From Rhodothermaceae bacterium (GTDB lineage Bacteria > Bacteroidota > Rhodothermia > Rhodothermales > JAHEMB01): 5,501 bases of DNA. The position numbers and the translations under genes were made by a program. The notes below the pieces were generated by a model, which saw only the letters and a list, made by a program, of their open reading frames with translations, was not told where the DNA came from and searched no databases. Location of the stretch: contig JAHEMB010000300.1 in the NCBI GenBank assembly GCA_024643915.1, positions 1 through 5,501 of the forward strand, written 5' to 3'. Numbering within the stretch: position 1 is the stretch's first letter; each line of letters starts with the position of its first letter. Below are positions 5,393 to 5,501 of the stretch, piece after piece.

Positions 5393-5501
5393 ATGAAATA
5401 CCGTTATTGCACGGCCAATATCCTCTGGGTGGTGCTGCTCGTAGTCTGCGGGGCAAAGGCCCAGGATAGGGCCTATTCTGTTCAATATCGCCCCCACGGC
5501 C
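5393..5501 (+). CDS. Secreted protein, N-terminal 36 residues (runs off right edge)
   Basis: An ATG at 5393 opens a frame that continues to the window end. The product starts MKYRYC, followed by a hydrophobic core (about 10-20, ILWVVLLVVCG) and a signal peptidase I site AKA|Q after Ala23. The residue before Cys19 is Val, so this is not a good lipobox and the protein is probably secreted or outer-membrane rather than a lipoprotein. The mature part visible (QDRAYSVQYRPHG) is too short to name a family. A weak binding site GCGAG (5385-5389) precedes the ATG. The start is chosen because it gives an intact signal peptide. Confidence 0.65.
   Translation, partial: MKYRYCTANILWVVLLVVCGAKAQDRAYSVQYRPHG

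Noticed and set aside
5257..5469. ORFs on both strands across tRNA-Ser (for example one encoding EWSNGAVSKTVVPFTGTVGS, and a minus-strand one with GVGFEPTVPVKGTT)
   Set aside because: These are translations of the tRNA-Ser gene itself, a familiar source of false hypothetical proteins in databases.

Overview
The window is GC-rich bacterial DNA that looks chromosomal: genes are densely packed, there are two tRNA genes, and nothing resembles a phage, insertion sequence or CRISPR array. A lipoprotein with an OmpA-type peptidoglycan-binding domain implies a diderm (Gram-negative) cell. The thioredoxin-fold protein with a TEDWC motif and a signal peptide ending in AKA-Q fit the Bacteroidota/Rhodothermota group. 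That placement is inference from protein flavour, not proof.

Layout. (1) Positions 1-570 are the 3' end of a sensor histidine kinase whose start lies outside the window. A possible 36-residue basic peptide gene (572-682) follows directly, with a good ribosome binding site. (2) A tRNA-Lys(CTT) gene (690-762) is followed by a strong intrinsic terminator (779-812). (3) After about 260 bases with no convincing gene comes a compact operon. It holds a possible 17-codon leader ORF (1075-1128), an OmpA/Pal-type lipoprotein (1125-1700) and a single-pass membrane protein with a PEGA-like C-terminal domain (1697-2707). Each junction is a 4-base start/stop overlap. (4) Next are a thioredoxin-fold protein (2887-3579) and a protein made of two TerB-like repeats (3724-4545). 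(5) Convergent to these, on the minus strand, is an FxsA-family membrane protein (5086-4547), with one base between the two stop codons. (6) A tRNA-Ser(CGA) gene (5251-5338) with its own terminator-like hairpin is followed by the first 36 codons of a secreted protein that runs off the right edge (5393-5501).

Working together. The lipoprotein and PEGA-domain protein form the clearest functional unit. One is predicted to bind peptidoglycan from the outer membrane; the other is anchored in the inner membrane with most of its length in the periplasm. A role in envelope tethering or sensing is a reasonable inference. The thioredoxin-like and TerB-like proteins share an orientation but have leaders of 179 and 144 bases, so co-transcription is uncertain. 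No classical defence, secretion or biosynthetic system is visible. The most unusual points are the coupled leader ORF, the gap-free TerB duplication and the WCVDS active-site variant.
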